Part shown: piece after piece, positions 37,861-52,345 of the stretch | Layout: each line of letters starts with the position of its first letter | Position numbering within the stretch: position 1 is the first letter of the stretch | Assembly: GCA_036971475.1 (NCBI GenBank) | Contig: JBAIZL010000001.1 | Coordinates: 110,907,350-110,971,349, forward strand | Reading direction: 5' to 3' | Length of the DNA stretch: 64,000 nucleotides | Source of the DNA: Prosapia bicincta | Taxonomy: Eukaryota; Arthropoda; Insecta; Hemiptera; Cercopidae | Program-made: the position numbers and the translations under genes | The notes under the pieces: model-generated | Told to the model about the DNA's origin: nothing | Database searches by the model: none | Seen by the model: only the letters and a program-made list of their open reading frames with translations

Positions 37861-38591
37861 TTTCTCTGGTTTTTCTTTCTTTTGTTATGAGAGAAGCCCC
37901 GTGTATGTGTGCAAAAAGTCGTAAATATTTTATTACGTACACGTTTACGCTATCAATACTTTAGCCTTAGAAACTGTTTATTATGAAAGTACTTATACCT
38001 CATAGCCAATACAAATTCTTTAAATAGAATCAAAAGTTTTTTTTTTTTATACTAGATACTGATCTCACATGATAATCTGATTTTCAGTATCAAAACTTAT
38101 TGGATATGTTAAACTTCATTTAAATTTATCTTTAAATAATTAGTCAAACCTAAGTATCAAAACTGTTAGTATCACGTTTTATAAAAAAAAAAAAAAAAAA
38201 TTTATCCAATAAAGGAAGATCCCCATTTGTGGCAATAGGGGTACTATATTGTCTTTTAGATTATTTATTTTTCTTTAATTTTGCTATTACAGATTTTCCC
38301 TACACATATGCAATGAGTACTAAAATAAAAAAATTAAGTAGGAATAATATATTTTATTTGACAATTTAAATTTATTGTTTGGATACTTTTTTGTTTCCAG
38401 CTTTAACTCACAGAACAGATTGTTATAAGTGTAAAATGATTGCAGTGTACGAAACGTTCATAAAATACAAAACTATTATTTAATAAATTATTAAATATTT
38501 TGCGGAAACAGTATTTAGATTGGGAAACGACCGTTTGTTCGCCCTAAGGCAGTGCCTCGACAAGGTCACAGTAAGGGGTGTTTATTTCCTA
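37861..38591. other. Right-arm-specific 731-bp segment
   Basis: It replaces ATTC of the left arm (near 17836-17839) at the edge of a hairpin. It contains poly-T (about 38039-38048) and poly-A (about 38184-38201) runs but no ORF, no terminal repeat and no target duplication that I can define. It could be an old insertion or a left-arm deletion. Confidence 0.7.
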
Positions 38592-40171
38592 TGAGAGCAA
38601 CCACTCTCAGAAGACCACACTCTTTTAGAAAAAAAAACATTTAATTTTACTCAATTCAGAAATTTACTTTTCTTTCTAAAACTCATTACCTATTAGTCTT
38701 AGATTATCGAACGTATTTACTAAAAATCTTTAAAAATATATTTTTTATTTAAACAAAAACCGTCTTACTGTAAAAATAATTGAAAGAAACAAAGACAAAC
38801 ATGAGATTTTAAAACAATCTAGAGCGCTTGCAAGAATTGAGTTGGATACACGCCATTCTGTACAGCCTTATAAATATCTAAAGATACGAGCTAAAAATGT
38901 TAATAAGACACCGATTTGTATAGTTACAATGCTGCTAACCTACTTAGGTCTTATCTGATACACTGTCTTAATGCTATCAAACATAAAGTTTATATTTTTT
39001 CCTTCCAAGAAAGAATTGATAGTATTTCTAAGGAAATCGTCACTAGTAACGTATAGATTAGATCACAGATAAGATACATTGTTCAAATCATATGATTTAT
39101 TTAAAAACGATTTTTAATACCTTTTTAAATATTTTTGTGGTTTTTTTAATTTATAATATTTATGGTTACACTATTTTCATTATAAACATTCTAATACAGA
39201 TTTAAAACTTATAAATAATGAAAAAAATTTCCTTTGAAAATAACTATTGAATTTACTATTAACTATTTTAGACATTGAATTAAAAGATACTTACTAACCA
39301 CCTGCGGTAGCAGTTTTAAAGCAATTTTAGAATACTAGGGCTGCTTTTGCATATTGCGCAAGAAACATTGTGTATATCACAAAGAGTGGTCCGTTCGTAT
39401 CTACATATATATGTAGATTGGATCACATATTTGGAATTTATAACAGGATCTATAGTTCCCCGTCATTTTATATTACAATAAGCTATTTTTAGTAAATTTG
39501 ACGAAAGTGGCGTTTTGTTTCAGTAAATATTTTAGTGATAATGAATAATTTACTAGACTTAATTTTTGTGAAACTTTATCCTTTTGCTTATTTACGATTG
39601 TTTCAATTATAATATGGTAAATTAGTAATAAAGTTTTTTATAATAAATAATTGATTTGAAATATTGTAAAAATATTAACTCATCCAATGAAAATACGTCT
39701 GCTAATTATCTGAAAGGCGAATATCCACTAGGTTCGTAAGTTTATGTATTCACCCTTGCAGAGTCAATTATAACAATTTATAGTATCCAAATTTACAATA
39801 TGTAATTACACAAATTTTTTAAAAATGCCTTTCAACTGCATTTTAAAGTAAAGACATTAACAAAATAAAGTTGTAATATATTATTGATTGAAACTAATAA
39901 AGTGTTTTGTTTTAATAAAATAATTAAGATTTTAGACGATAAAATGTATTAAGAGTTTAACGTCTAGATATGTACACGCTGTTATACTGTTTTTGTTTTA
40001 CAATTATTTAAAAATTAATAACTTATATGACTTTTATGGGTAGTTAAAATTAAAAATAAAAATAAATAATATAGTCTCCATACTTTAGTAGCATAGGTAT
40101 AAGTAATATTTTATTGTTAAATTTATTTCTTATATGGTTAACTTTGAATATTTTGAAGGTTTTACTATTGT

Positions 40172-40173
<2 letters not shown>

Positions 40174-40266
<93 letters not shown>
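40174..40266. repeat. Compound microsatellite (TA)n-(GT)n
   Basis: About 40 bp TA then about 53 bp GT; mirror of 16201-16253 but expanded. Confidence 0.97.
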
Positions 40267-40268
<2 letters not shown>

Positions 40269-41400
40269 TGAATTATAAATTATAAATTATTTTTTTTAAT
40301 ATTTGTTATTATCACTTTATTATATTTTATTTGTAAAATTAGTATTTATTAAAATATTGATAATACTTTATTATAGTTAATACACTAAAATACTAGCGAT
40401 ATTTTACAGGAAGAGGTTTTTATGAAACAAGGTGTGATTATTTTGGGTATAAAGTATGTACGTTAAAGACACATGGTGTTTTCGTTACCTAAATATTGAC
40501 GTAATAAGACAAGGCGCCAAGGTATGCAACCACTGGTTAGGACAGAGCAAACACAAGACAAGGCAAGATTGAGATAGACCATTGAACGATTTTTAACGTC
40601 TCTATCTCAATAACAAAAGTTAAGAAAAGCAGGAGAGTCGTTTTGTAAATACCATGAATCCTAAAATTGAGAGACATTTAACTGGTGGAAAAAACTAAAT
40701 ATCCTAGATTCACCATAACGTTTAACGGTTGAAGCAGTCAATAAATATAATCATAACAATAAAACGCCATAAACAAATACCAACCAAGAACTAAATTTGG
40801 TGTTAAGCTTGTACAAGACATAACTAAACTACAATAAAACAGCTATCCTATAAGGCATAAATATATCAAGGTAATCGAATAGATACAATATACTGAACGT
40901 AAACAAACAATATGAAGCTCTGATAATGCAATAAGGATATTATATTTTGCTAATCAAATAAATTCATTAAAACCGTGAAAACACTAAATGCAAAATTAAC
41001 AAACATGTTAAATATTAGCGCAAGGATAGGTGTAATACTTTAAGTATAATATTTGCTTAAGGTCTTTCTTAAAAAGGGGTGCATAAAGTGGTTTACCGAA
41101 GCTGTACATATCAACTTCATTCATTTCAGGTATAACTATTAAATTCAGATAAAAAACGAAAATGCGAATTACATTTTTTTGAAATCTCACACCTTGACAT
41201 AAAGCGGTGTGTTTGTGACATACTTTTAAGAGGTTGTTACATATTCGTACATTTTTTGTTAGATATTATTAAGAAAAGTAAATTACTACAACTAGATTAA
41301 TTTTACAGTCCACAAGGCCTACAGTGTTCATGTTCACAATGTTTACTACAAAGATTTAACCAATAAGCTTCCTCGCCCTGCCCAATGTGCAATTTTGCAG

Positions 41401-41519
41401 GAAAGGAAAGTACCTAAGTGACTGGAAGGCTCTAATATCACCGAACAATGGAACCAGCAATTGCTACTGGGAGGCTAGACGTCGAATGGATGAAGATTTA
41501 CGTACGGACGTTGGATAAA
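41401..41519 (+). CDS. Exon candidate, 119 bp, right-arm copy (unidentified)
   Basis: The acceptor is preceded by a pyrimidine-rich stretch (CTTCCTCGCCCTGCCC ... TTTTGCAG) and the donor is AAA|GTAAGT at 41520. Two readings are possible. ATG at 41448 gives 24 codons (begins MEPAIATGRLDVEW) and leaves in phase 0. The frame from 41402 is open for 38 codons and ends at TAA 41516-41518. Differences from the left copy (15069-15187) include loss of that ATG in the left arm. I recognise no family. No downstream exon could be linked. Confidence 0.36.
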
Positions 41520-44500
41520 GTAAGTAGCCTATGTAGCCTCCTCATCTGGTTGCACATAAACAAACAAGTTACAGTCACAGCGCATGCGTCAGATTTTAAG
41601 ACCTGTTTGCTCAAATTTAAAACAATTTATAAAACAAGTTAATTAGTATTACAAGTAAAAATAAAAGAATAAATAATAAGTAAAAGAATATTCTAAAGTC
41701 TGTTATGATTAATTAATAGTAAAAATGATAGAAATGATAAAGTGATGAACAATTATGTAACAAAGGTAGATTCATTTTAAAACTATATAATTATAAAATA
41801 ATAAATAAGGTTATAATTCAAGTAACAATAAAAGTTATATGACGAAAACAAGTTTTAAATTTAAGAATATTTTACCATCTGCTGTAAATAATGGTTAGTA
41901 AAAATGATGAAATGATAACACATATGTAACAAAATTAAATAGTACCATCTATATTCACTTTACATCTTAAAAACATTATAAACTAATCAAACTTTATATG
42001 AAAAATAACAATATGAATTACATTACTAAAATAAAAACAAATTTGTAGATCATTTAAACGTCTGTTATATTTTTCATTCGTAAAGAGTTTTGATCAACCC
42101 ACAGAATAATATCACAATGAAAAAATCCTTGCCAGAAGTCTTACTATGTAAACAATGTCTGAGCACCTATTTATCATTGTAAAATATTAGGAAAACACTG
42201 TTACAAATAAATTATACAATAAAAATAAAATTATCCTTTTTAAAAAGAGATTTAAGTTTTTCTCTTAAAATAAGAGATTTAATATTCTGATTACTTTGCA
42301 ATCGCCATTGCTTGTACATAAACTTCCAGGTAAACAATAATCTTCCTACTACACACAGATTAAAACAGATTGTCCTGTATTAATCGAAGAAGTTGCCTTT
42401 AGCGTTACAATCAAACACTATAGTGGCTTAGCATTTGACACTTTTACACAAACCCTCTTTTCCTGACATTATTTACGCCGGTTTTGATGAAAGGAAAGAT
42501 TTGTATGATTTTCGATACATTTTATCTCTAACTATTGCTCGCTTCTTTGGTAACAATCATTTACTGGTTCACTCACAAGCCAATTCTTTGGCACAACAGT
42601 TTTGTTTGCTTTGCAAAACGTCTTAATTATTCACGATTTTTGAAGCTTGCTTTACATAACCGCTCAGTTAGTTTTCCTATTCTGAAATAAATATAATTCT
42701 AGGCTTTTGGTATCCTTTTTAAATCCCATCCACGCATTCGTTTTGTTTTCCTTAGTATCCTATTCTTTCTTTGATTTACTCTAGCACAAGTTTTCTTACT
42801 ACATGAAAACTAGTATATTACACATTAATTGAGCCAAGATTGGACATTGTCACAACGTGCTTTGACTCGGTCCACTCATTGACATTTTAAATCGTGCACG
42901 AAACAGAATTCGATGAATGAAACAGAAAATAAACGTGAAATAACAATCTATATAATGAAGCTAGAAGCACTTATTTGCCGTTTGTTGCCTGGAAGGAGTA
43001 AATATCTTAACACAACACACACTTTTATTTTGCACACACTCTGCTATAACAAACGAAACATTAACATCGCAACAAAACTCCAGCGATACTCCAGCACAAC
43101 TCCTGGAATATAGGCGAACAGATGTCGGGTACGACTACATCCTGCTACCTATAGTTTGCCTTCCAAACTAAATGTACCAATTTCCCCTGTTGGAACCACA
43201 CTGGTATACCCTATATGTTAATTGTACGTACATCTAGAAAAATACTGAAAAAAAGAACAATACGAAGATAATGGGAAGTTAAACAGGATACAAACATGAC
43301 CTACAAAACCATGAACATAAAGACAATACAAAGTGAATGGATAATAATTAAACAAATGATTTGAATATTGGAAGCTCATGGGAAAGATAACAAATGAGAC
43401 ACTTTTAAATAAAGGACTGAATAAAAATCCTAATTACTCTGACAAAATGAAGAATTTTTGTAGGAAGATAAAAGAGTAACAGAAATGAGGTGTACTATCG
43501 TTGGGATGTTCACGTTAAACATAAAGAACGGAAGAGAATATGATACTATAAAAAAGTATAATTAATATTAAAATAGGTTTACTCTCACGTCTTTACTAGT
43601 ACCTTATTACTTTTCTAGTTACAAAAGTTTTCCAGCGACATAAAAAAAATTACAGCAACTTTGTTCTTTCTTGGTACAATAATTTATTTATTCAGAAATA
43701 AGCATTTCATATAATTTCAGCACATTTTGCAGGGATTTATTATAATATCGTGCAATATACCCGGTTAGTGATATTAATATTTATAGCTTGAATTTGGTTC
43801 TTATATTAACATTTTGCTCGGCTTTAATGCTCCCCCCCCCCAGAATAATGCATGCTTACAGTTTTATGACCCGAAGATTGTATAAAGTATAAAGGTTATG
43901 TGGTTGTTTCACCTCTGACGTAACCTAAGCAAAAGATAACGAATTAAAAATCTCTATAGGTTTATGTTAGTACATCGGGTATTAATATATTATTATAAAC
44001 ATACTTTATATTACACCAACGTCACATTGTTCGTTATTATTAGCAGTTTTAAAATATTTAATCAAGCTCCGAAATACTATTACCGAATATAAAGTGGAAT
44101 TTTATAGTCCACTACACGAATTTTGTAAATTTGTAAAAACTTACTGAGACAGAACGTTTTTGATCGCTCCGTAGTGATGTTCATCAATGTCTTCTCCTTG
44201 GAGTTGTAAGGTTAAGCGGTGACGGTTTTAAAGGCAACTTTAAAAAAAATTATAGTTCGGATAGTCATAAACTAATATCAAAGTAATTAAAATGCATTAC
44301 TAAATGTTTTAAAGAAAACGTATAACAAAGGTGTATATTACTAAAAAGTGTAATGAAAGCATACATATTTTCGACACTTTATATCTTGTAAAAGAAATTT
44401 TCTTTCGGAATTAATGGTGTTATTTTTACCAATCTATAATCGATATCTGTAGAACTCGTAGAAAGATGTGAGTGGAGGGAGTTGCCATCGCTATTAAGTC

Positions 44501-45265
44501 AAGGCACTCTAAAGCAAGTATCGTAAACAAACATCAGCGCGCTACCTGACTCGGCAATATTTGTCGAGGGGTGGAATCTAATTCCTGTATTGTATTGGTG
44601 AAAGAAAGCACATTCTTTTTGAAATAAACGGACCCAATTTAGTATTTTCCCTTTTCTAAAGACGTTTCCCTTAAAGTCTCGGTTGAAATACTACAACCCA
44701 TTCTGTTAGGCTATAATCATATTATACTAATAGTATTGAAATGGGAATAAGGTTAACAGTAAATATTTCAACAGTAACAATAAAGCTTTACGCCTTCATA
44801 ATCTTTAATATATTTTTTATTTAAAACAATACTTATTAAAAGTTAATATCTAATACAATTGTGTAAAATTAAATTGATTATGTAATCCTTTCAGTATTTA
44901 GTATTGTCTGGAAAGGAAATAATCAAAATGGAAAAGATTGTTCCGATCATGCACGAAAGTATTTGTTGATTATTACTTAACATACATCCGGCTTTAATGT
45001 GTTATACTAAATGAGCGTTTGAGTTTATTGTAAATTTATTAGGATTATTGTAAGGCTAATGACATATCACGAAATACAAGATTACGACAGCATAAATTTC
45101 ATATAATAGTTATATTTTTCATTACCACAAACTACACACTATTTTAACTATAATTCATTGATCTTAAAATAAATTTAGAAATAGGAACAAAATAAACAGA
45201 GGAGATAATGAACGTTTCCCCTTACTATTGGTATCAACACGAGCGAGCGCAGACGCACGCCCATA

Positions 45266-45459
<194 letters not shown>

Positions 45460-45583
45460 CGCTATTGCTTTGTGAACATAGTTCTTTATTGAATTATCAC
45501 CAGTAACCTGAAAATCAATTCCGTCTATCCTACTTAATATCCCGTTGTATTATAATCAAAGATTATTCTTTTTGTATGTAGAC

Positions 45584-47592
45584 TGCAACGTCCCCCCCTC
45601 TTCTATCACCGTCCCTCTACCGCAGCTCTACGCGGTTGCCGTGTTGTTTAAATCCTTTCTTGCAGAATACTAAAATTTAATGTTTTACAAGAAAACATAT
45701 TTATAAACAACCAAAAAAATGCCTATCACCCTGCTGGTAAAACCGTGCTATACTCCCTGAGTTAAGTGTATGTTTCCCGCTCGTAGGGCCAAGCCCACAA
45801 CAAGCCTATTCCCGCTGACTACTATTTAAAATACGTATAAACACTCCTAAATTAGTTTATCAATTGTGTATGGTCTAAGTATAGTCACACATGTCAAATT
45901 AATAGTCAGCTGGAAAGAAACACATTTAGAATAATACACATAATAAACACAGAGTCTTACCACCTGATGATGATCTGCAGAGACAGCAAGGGAACGTGCA
46001 AAATATGATTGTGTTCAAAAATACCTATTTTAAAAGGCTCCTGTGTCCTCTTAAACACAATCTGCCAGTAGATAAATCTCTGGACTTTTACACAAAAAAC
46101 CAACTAATCTTTAGACTAGCTCATGAAGTTAGTAGAGAGGAACTCTTTGAAACATTAGGCTTTATCTATTACCATTTAATGAAATTTAATTAAATTTGTT
46201 TACTGATTTAATAATCATTTTTATATTAGTTGGAAAAAGCTAAACAGTTTTTATTGGTTATTTGACACAGGATGGAATGCAAATAATCTTGATTTTTATG
46301 ACATATCTAACTCTATTTATTGAAATAAAAAAGAAAATTTATCCTTTAAAGTATTACACAATTATATTAACAAAACAATTCACTGAGTTACTTCTTGTTT
46401 CTTATGCTTTAAAAAATTATACTTCGCATATAGATTGATTACATTGATATAAACATAAAATTATTTTCCAAATTACACATAATAATATTTTATCTCCTAT
46501 ATGGAATTGGTAAATTCATATTTTATGACCTTTAATTTTTAAGTTTATAATATTCGAAAATTTCTCATTTCCTTTAACTAAACGGCTTATGGCCAAAAAC
46601 CTTTTGTACGTTTAATATTCATTATTTTAAATATTCTGAACACATAAATTCATTTACTTAGCATACAATTTATTAAAATTTTATAAAGAGTGAAGTCATT
46701 GTTTTAAGCTTGCAGATTTGTTTAAATTTAATAAAATTAACTAACTAAATTGACTTGACTGGTATCGAATAAAGAAAATGACTTGCCAAAGATGTTCCTG
46801 CCGGTCCTTGGGGTCCCTCGTCTGGATTCCCTGGTCCTTGGACGCCGGAAGTCGCCATCCCTGGTTCGTCGGTGGTGGTTTCCCTCTATTCGAGCGTCCT
46901 GGAGGCTGAGTCTGGAGCCTTCATCCTTTGGTGGTCCTGGATGTCGAAAGCGCTGAGGTTATGGTCCATCCTGGCCTGGTGACGGTCCTACTCGCGGTCC
47001 AGCATAGCGTCCCGCGGCACCTCGTGTTAAAAATTTATTACAGACTGTCTCTAAAAGCTTAGAGACCAAGTATATATAGCGGTGAATTTAACCTACCTCA
47101 CCCCGCCTGCAAAGCTTGCTATCGCTCGATTTATTCCTTGTACAGGCAAGTCGGGTAACGAATCTGTTTTAGCTTGCATAGTTTGATTATTAATTTTAGA
47201 ACACTGAAAAATGTCTATTTTATTTAAACTGCTCTAACTTTTTTGTTTCTTAAGTTTTTTGAATTTTGTTTTCTCTAATGTTCATTCTAACTTATTTTGG
47301 TTCTTTTAAAATGTCGATGAAAGTTCTACGTGGTTTGGTTCATAATATAGCTTTTTTAGGCACTTAGAATTTTTTCGCTTCGCTCCCGATGTTCAAATTT
47401 AGTTAGTTATTACAAATTTATTTTATAACATTTTTAATTTAGCTTAACTATTCTATCTAAGGTTTTCTTTTAATTTTCCACTCTTTATTATATGTATAAT
47501 TCCCTACTTGATTATTTTAAAAACAGCTTTATTTCTTAAAAAAACAGGAAATTACTTATTTCCCACTTGCCACGGTCTCCCAGCCCGTTGCA
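45584..47592 (-). mobile_element. Probable solo LTR, TG...CA ends, 4-bp target duplication
   Basis: The 2009-bp segment begins TGCAACG and ends CGTTGCA and is flanked by AGAC on both sides (45580-45583, 47593-47596). The left arm has the uninterrupted empty site with a single AGAC (10955-10958 in reverse). On the minus strand a TATA box (47080-47071, CTATATATAC) lies about 35 bp before AATAAA (47039-47034), as in the U3-R part of an LTR. A GC-rich stretch (about 46796-47030) follows. There is no gag-pol, so this is either a solo LTR or a non-autonomous element. The inferred U5 would be unusually long (about 1.4 kb). A 65-codon ORF at 45996-46193 (+) is unrecognised. Confidence 0.68.
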
Positions 47593-48783
47593 AGACGAAC
47601 TAGTCGAATAACATTACTGTAGACGAACAAAATGTCAATGCATGAAAGTAACGTATTACTACAATAATATTTTATTTAATGAAATAAATTCATCAAATGA
47701 TCGTGTGATTTATAGAAAAAGTAAATTACGTCAAAATAAATTACACAAATTGTTTTAGTAATAAGAGAAGTAAATTGAATATATATATATATATAATTGT
47801 AATAAATAATATATAAATTGTAAATAAACGGCGCTAAAGCATTACCACTAAACACTAAGTTAGTTATTTAGTTAAATGGATTCGTCAAATATCCCCGTGA
47901 CTCGGGAAAAAAAGTAAATTACGTATGAAAAAATTATACCAAATATTCCAGTAATATGAAAAGTAAATGGATATATAGTGAATGTTTAAAGGGGGAAGGA
48001 TGGAATAATTATTATGTAAAGCATCAAATACATAAGTTATTTTTATGAAATATATTCAATGTTATAAAGAAGAAAGAAATATTGAGTACTAAACGATTTG
48101 CAATACTTAAAGTAAGAACGGCTGTGAACGGAAATGAAATACTGTTATTAAACAGTGTAAGTAGCAGAGAAGAAATTGAAATACCCTCTCCCCCTCACTA
48201 CCTTTAGAAAATGCATTCAGATTAGGTAGAAATATATGCAAAACCAAGACCGGCTTGAAGGAATTTATAATGAAGAAGGATTAAAGAGTGGAGAATCGCA
48301 TGCAAGGGCAGCGTAAGGATTACAATAGCAAAGGAATATTCCGCTCCGTATTTAGAGAAGGATGGACTCTCAAATATACTCTGTCTACTAGCTGTCTCTA
48401 TTCAAATGATACTTTATATTAAAGGCAAAATTGGCATTCACCATATGTGTTCTTAATATTGAGTTTAATAATTAGTAAATTATAAATAAATGCATTATTT
48501 TATTTCTTATATTATTACACAACCCTCTTATATAAATCTTGTTAAAAGTTTCAATCGGTAAAAAAATACTTTTTATTCATCCACTTAAAATATATTAAAT
48601 TTCTAAACTTGTAGTAGATGATAATAATACAGTTTTTTCCAATATAATTCATTAATTGAATTTAATAAGAAAATTATTTTAGTTTTATATTGCAGAAAAT
48701 TTCTTCACAAAAGGGGAAAGGTCTGCAATAAATTTGCTACATGCCATTTAACCTAAAATAAGAATTAACATATGTTTCCAGAA

Positions 48784-48815
48784 AAAAGCTGATTTTATGT
48801 TAGAAATCAGCTTTT
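48784..48815. repeat. Perfect 12-bp stem-loop, right-arm copy
   Basis: Reverse complement of 9691-9722 with no substitution in stem or loop. Confidence 0.75.
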
Positions 48816-50491
48816 GTAGTACTATTTTTGTATAGTTTATGTGACTTGATCAATATTTATTATAAATATGATTTACAATGTAACTAAAACCAAATTTTCC
48901 TTATTGATCTACGTAGGAATTGACTTTAAAATAAAATATTGTATATATTAATTCTATGTGTTACTTAAACTTAAAAGTAACAAATTAAAATGGTAATAAT
49001 TATTATAAACAGTTTAACATATTTTATTTTTCATTTTCAAATGGCTCATTAGATTTAACTTAGCTCAATCCATATTCTAAGTATTTAAGAGACTATAAAA
49101 ATCAATAAATTAATTATAAACTCTAGTTATCGCGTTACAACTACAAATCTTTAAATCTAAAATATAAATATCTGTAAATAATTTCGGAGTTGTGCACGAT
49201 GTTTTTAACTTAAATATATGGTGCCTTACTTAAAAAGAACATTTTACACTAGCGATATTAATAAATACAGTCTGGAAATTAAGTCACAATTCAGTAAAAG
49301 CGTTAAAATTTACAATAATTCAAAATAGCTTCCCTTTAGAAACGGACATGAAACTCCCATTAAGTCAAGGATCTTAGTCAGCAACGTACCACAACGTTAT
49401 GCTGTAATATGTATACCTATGGCTAATAGTTTTACAGCTCTAATATCAGTTGTTGAACAATTTCTTCTACATGTCTAGTGGCATACTAAGCAAGTGAAAA
49501 GGTTGGGCCAGTGAAATCACCTGTATGCAAGGAAATAGATTTTTTCAAAAACCTGTCTTTCATAATAAATCATATATATTATTCTGTTAGTTTTTCCTGT
49601 TGTTATAAATCAACTAAAATAAAAAACCGATGTTTGTTTTACTAATCGTATATGGCATAAATTTAAGAAAGGAACATAAAAAAGTGACTTGAATTATCAA
49701 TATTACTTCTACTCATCAAATTTAAGATGGTTGATCTCTATGGTCATAAGGATTCTTATATTTTCCTGCCATTATAGAAAATGTAACTATAACATATTAT
49801 AGCCAATAACAAAATACTGCTAAAAGTTATTTTCTATAATATTTTTCCTCATTCTCACAAACGGTTTTAACATTATTATGAGATTTTTTTAACGGAAATA
49901 TTATTAAATCTAAAGTCACATTAATATAAAATCAATAAAAATATCACTAACCTTTCAACACGACAATATTATCCGATTCTCCCAATTTTCCGTTCTATTG
50001 TTATACATCGATTGTGAATAACCAATTACACTTTGTAAATAACGTAGCTGGTAATTCTTCTTATTATTTTTGTAACAATAAATAAGATGAGATTCAATGT
50101 GCTTTTTCAATTACCATTTAAGCTTTTATAATTTTTTAAAAAATTGTTTTAAGACATATTTGTTCTTTTTTGGATTATTTTTCAGTCTCATAAATCGGCT
50201 AAAGTTTACTATGATTACAATTTGACTTAGATTTTTATTTTGGGTAATTCAGGAGAGGTAGCATAACCAATTTTTATGTGTATGATGTTTGTAACCAAAC
50301 TATAATGATCTTTGTTTCGTGAACATTATCACCGAGAGCAACCAATTAAGCCAACCTGAAACAATTAAACAGTAAACTAGCGTGAAACCCATCTGAGGAT
50401 GAACATTGATAAATAATTGCGTTTTGTCAGGTATTTAAATAATATAGGAAAACAATAGTTGTGTTTAACCCACCCTCACTCTCTTCCTCCC

Positions 50492-50665
50492 TATATATAT
50501 ATATATATATATATACATATAGTTTGTGTGTGTGTGTGTGTGTATGTGTGAATGATTGTGTGTGTGTTTGTGTGTGTGTGTGTTTGTGTTTGCGTGTGTG
50601 GGTGTGTAAATGCGTGTGTTTGTGTCTGTGTGTGTGTGTGTGTGTGGTTTGTGTGTGTGTTTGCA
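50492..50665. repeat. (AT)n followed by expanded imperfect GT repeat
   Basis: About 28 bp AT, then about 140 bp of GT with TTTG, CG and AATG interruptions. The left-arm partner 7917-8003 has only about 50 bp of AC-rich sequence but more AT. Confidence 0.95.
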
Positions 50666-52208
50666 TTTTTTAAAACAAAACCATACTGTAACAGTTTCTA
50701 TAACGATAAAGTCATATCGATAGACGAATTCCCAAAACCTTTTGTATTAAAACTAACTACAGATACATTTTATCAGTTTATATAGAGACTGGTATGAACT
50801 TACGTCACTGAAAGTTTACATGACACTAAGTGTTGCAATTTGATAAACATTCACGCACTACAACTCTAACTCATCCTCTCATAACAAACTGGAAATAAGG
50901 ATTTAAAATGCATGTTTTAAAATAACGTGAGATTGACACTTATAGAATGTAACTTCAATAGAATTTGACACGGGTTGTTTTTGTATGTTACATTGCTTAA
51001 GTTTAGGTTCATATCGAAAATTAATGGGTCATGTGACACATATTGTAAAACATGTTTGTAAATGCTACTCATAGATGATATAGATAGATGTAAAATATAA
51101 AATCCAGTTTAAGCTCGTCCACAGTTTAAGCGTGAGAGCAGAAATTGTATTGTTTTAAAATCAGTGACTGTCAATGATCTACACTCTACAAAATATGTTC
51201 CTTTCATAACCTCGTGTTCCTTGAACATCATGTTTCGAAACATTTCAATTTTGTAGATGTAAATAGTGACATCTCGATAATTCTGCTATTATTATTCCTC
51301 TCTGTAATAATATTTTCCAAACAACGTCATGCACACAAACATACAAAAATGTGATTACCAGAATAGAGTTTAATCCAAAGCATAACTGTAGACAGAAACT
51401 ATAGTGTTACATTTTATTCTTTTTATTTACACAATACTTGCAGTACGTTAATAAGTAAATATATTTTAAAATAATAACCTCAAAATAGTAATCAAACTGT
51501 ACAATATCGATCGAGTATTACAAATTGTTTCAGAATCATGGTAATCTGATTAAATATGCTCTGTTTCACTTCAACTTCTTATATTCACTAAACATAGGAA
51601 TTGGTAACTATTTTATAATAATAAATGTAAGGAAGTAATGTGTGTTGTGCACAAATTCCATACAACTCAAAATGTAAGGGAGAAAACCTTGTTTTCATGA
51701 GAAACGTAACGTAAACATCTTGAGTTGTTAAAAGTACAATTTTAAAAGTTTAATTTAAAAAGGTCATGTCAATAATAGTATAGCAAAGTTGGAATAAGTT
51801 TGACATCCTGTAAGGTTATATCTCTCTTAATAATGACGAAATAAAAATTTCTTTGAAAAATTTTGCATTCATTATATTTAAAAAATATAATTATGTATTA
51901 GCTATACTATTATAGGTTAAGATAATTTATTGATTACATTATCTAAAAGAAGGAATGATTACTTTTATCGTAAACGAGGATTAGTTTTTTCAAGTAAGTA
52001 ATTGGGTTGTATATATATTATAATATTGCATTTCTATAGGATTTTGTGCATATGTTTATCTAAATGATGACAGACATAATGTATACAAAATGTCTATTAA
52101 ACATTATTGCGTACATTTTATTATACGTATTACAGAAATATCCCGGTTAAATTTATTATCATTTACATTCTTTTGTACTATATTTGGTGACATATTTGAA
52201 AATATTCT

Positions 52209-52345
52209 TACATTTATATTTTAATCTATTTACATTTAACATTATAAAATATAAATTTTTTTTATAATTTTTGGAGTTCTTACATTTATATTTTGATCTA
52301 TTTACATTTAGACATTATAAAATATAAATTTATTTTATAATTATT
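52209..52345. repeat. Local tandem duplication of about 70 bp, right arm only
   Basis: A segment with TTACATTTATATTTT, a CTATTTACATTTA motif and AACATTATAAAATATAAATT occurs twice back to back (about 52209-52270 and 52279-52345). The left arm has one copy (about 6312-6375). Confidence 0.7.
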
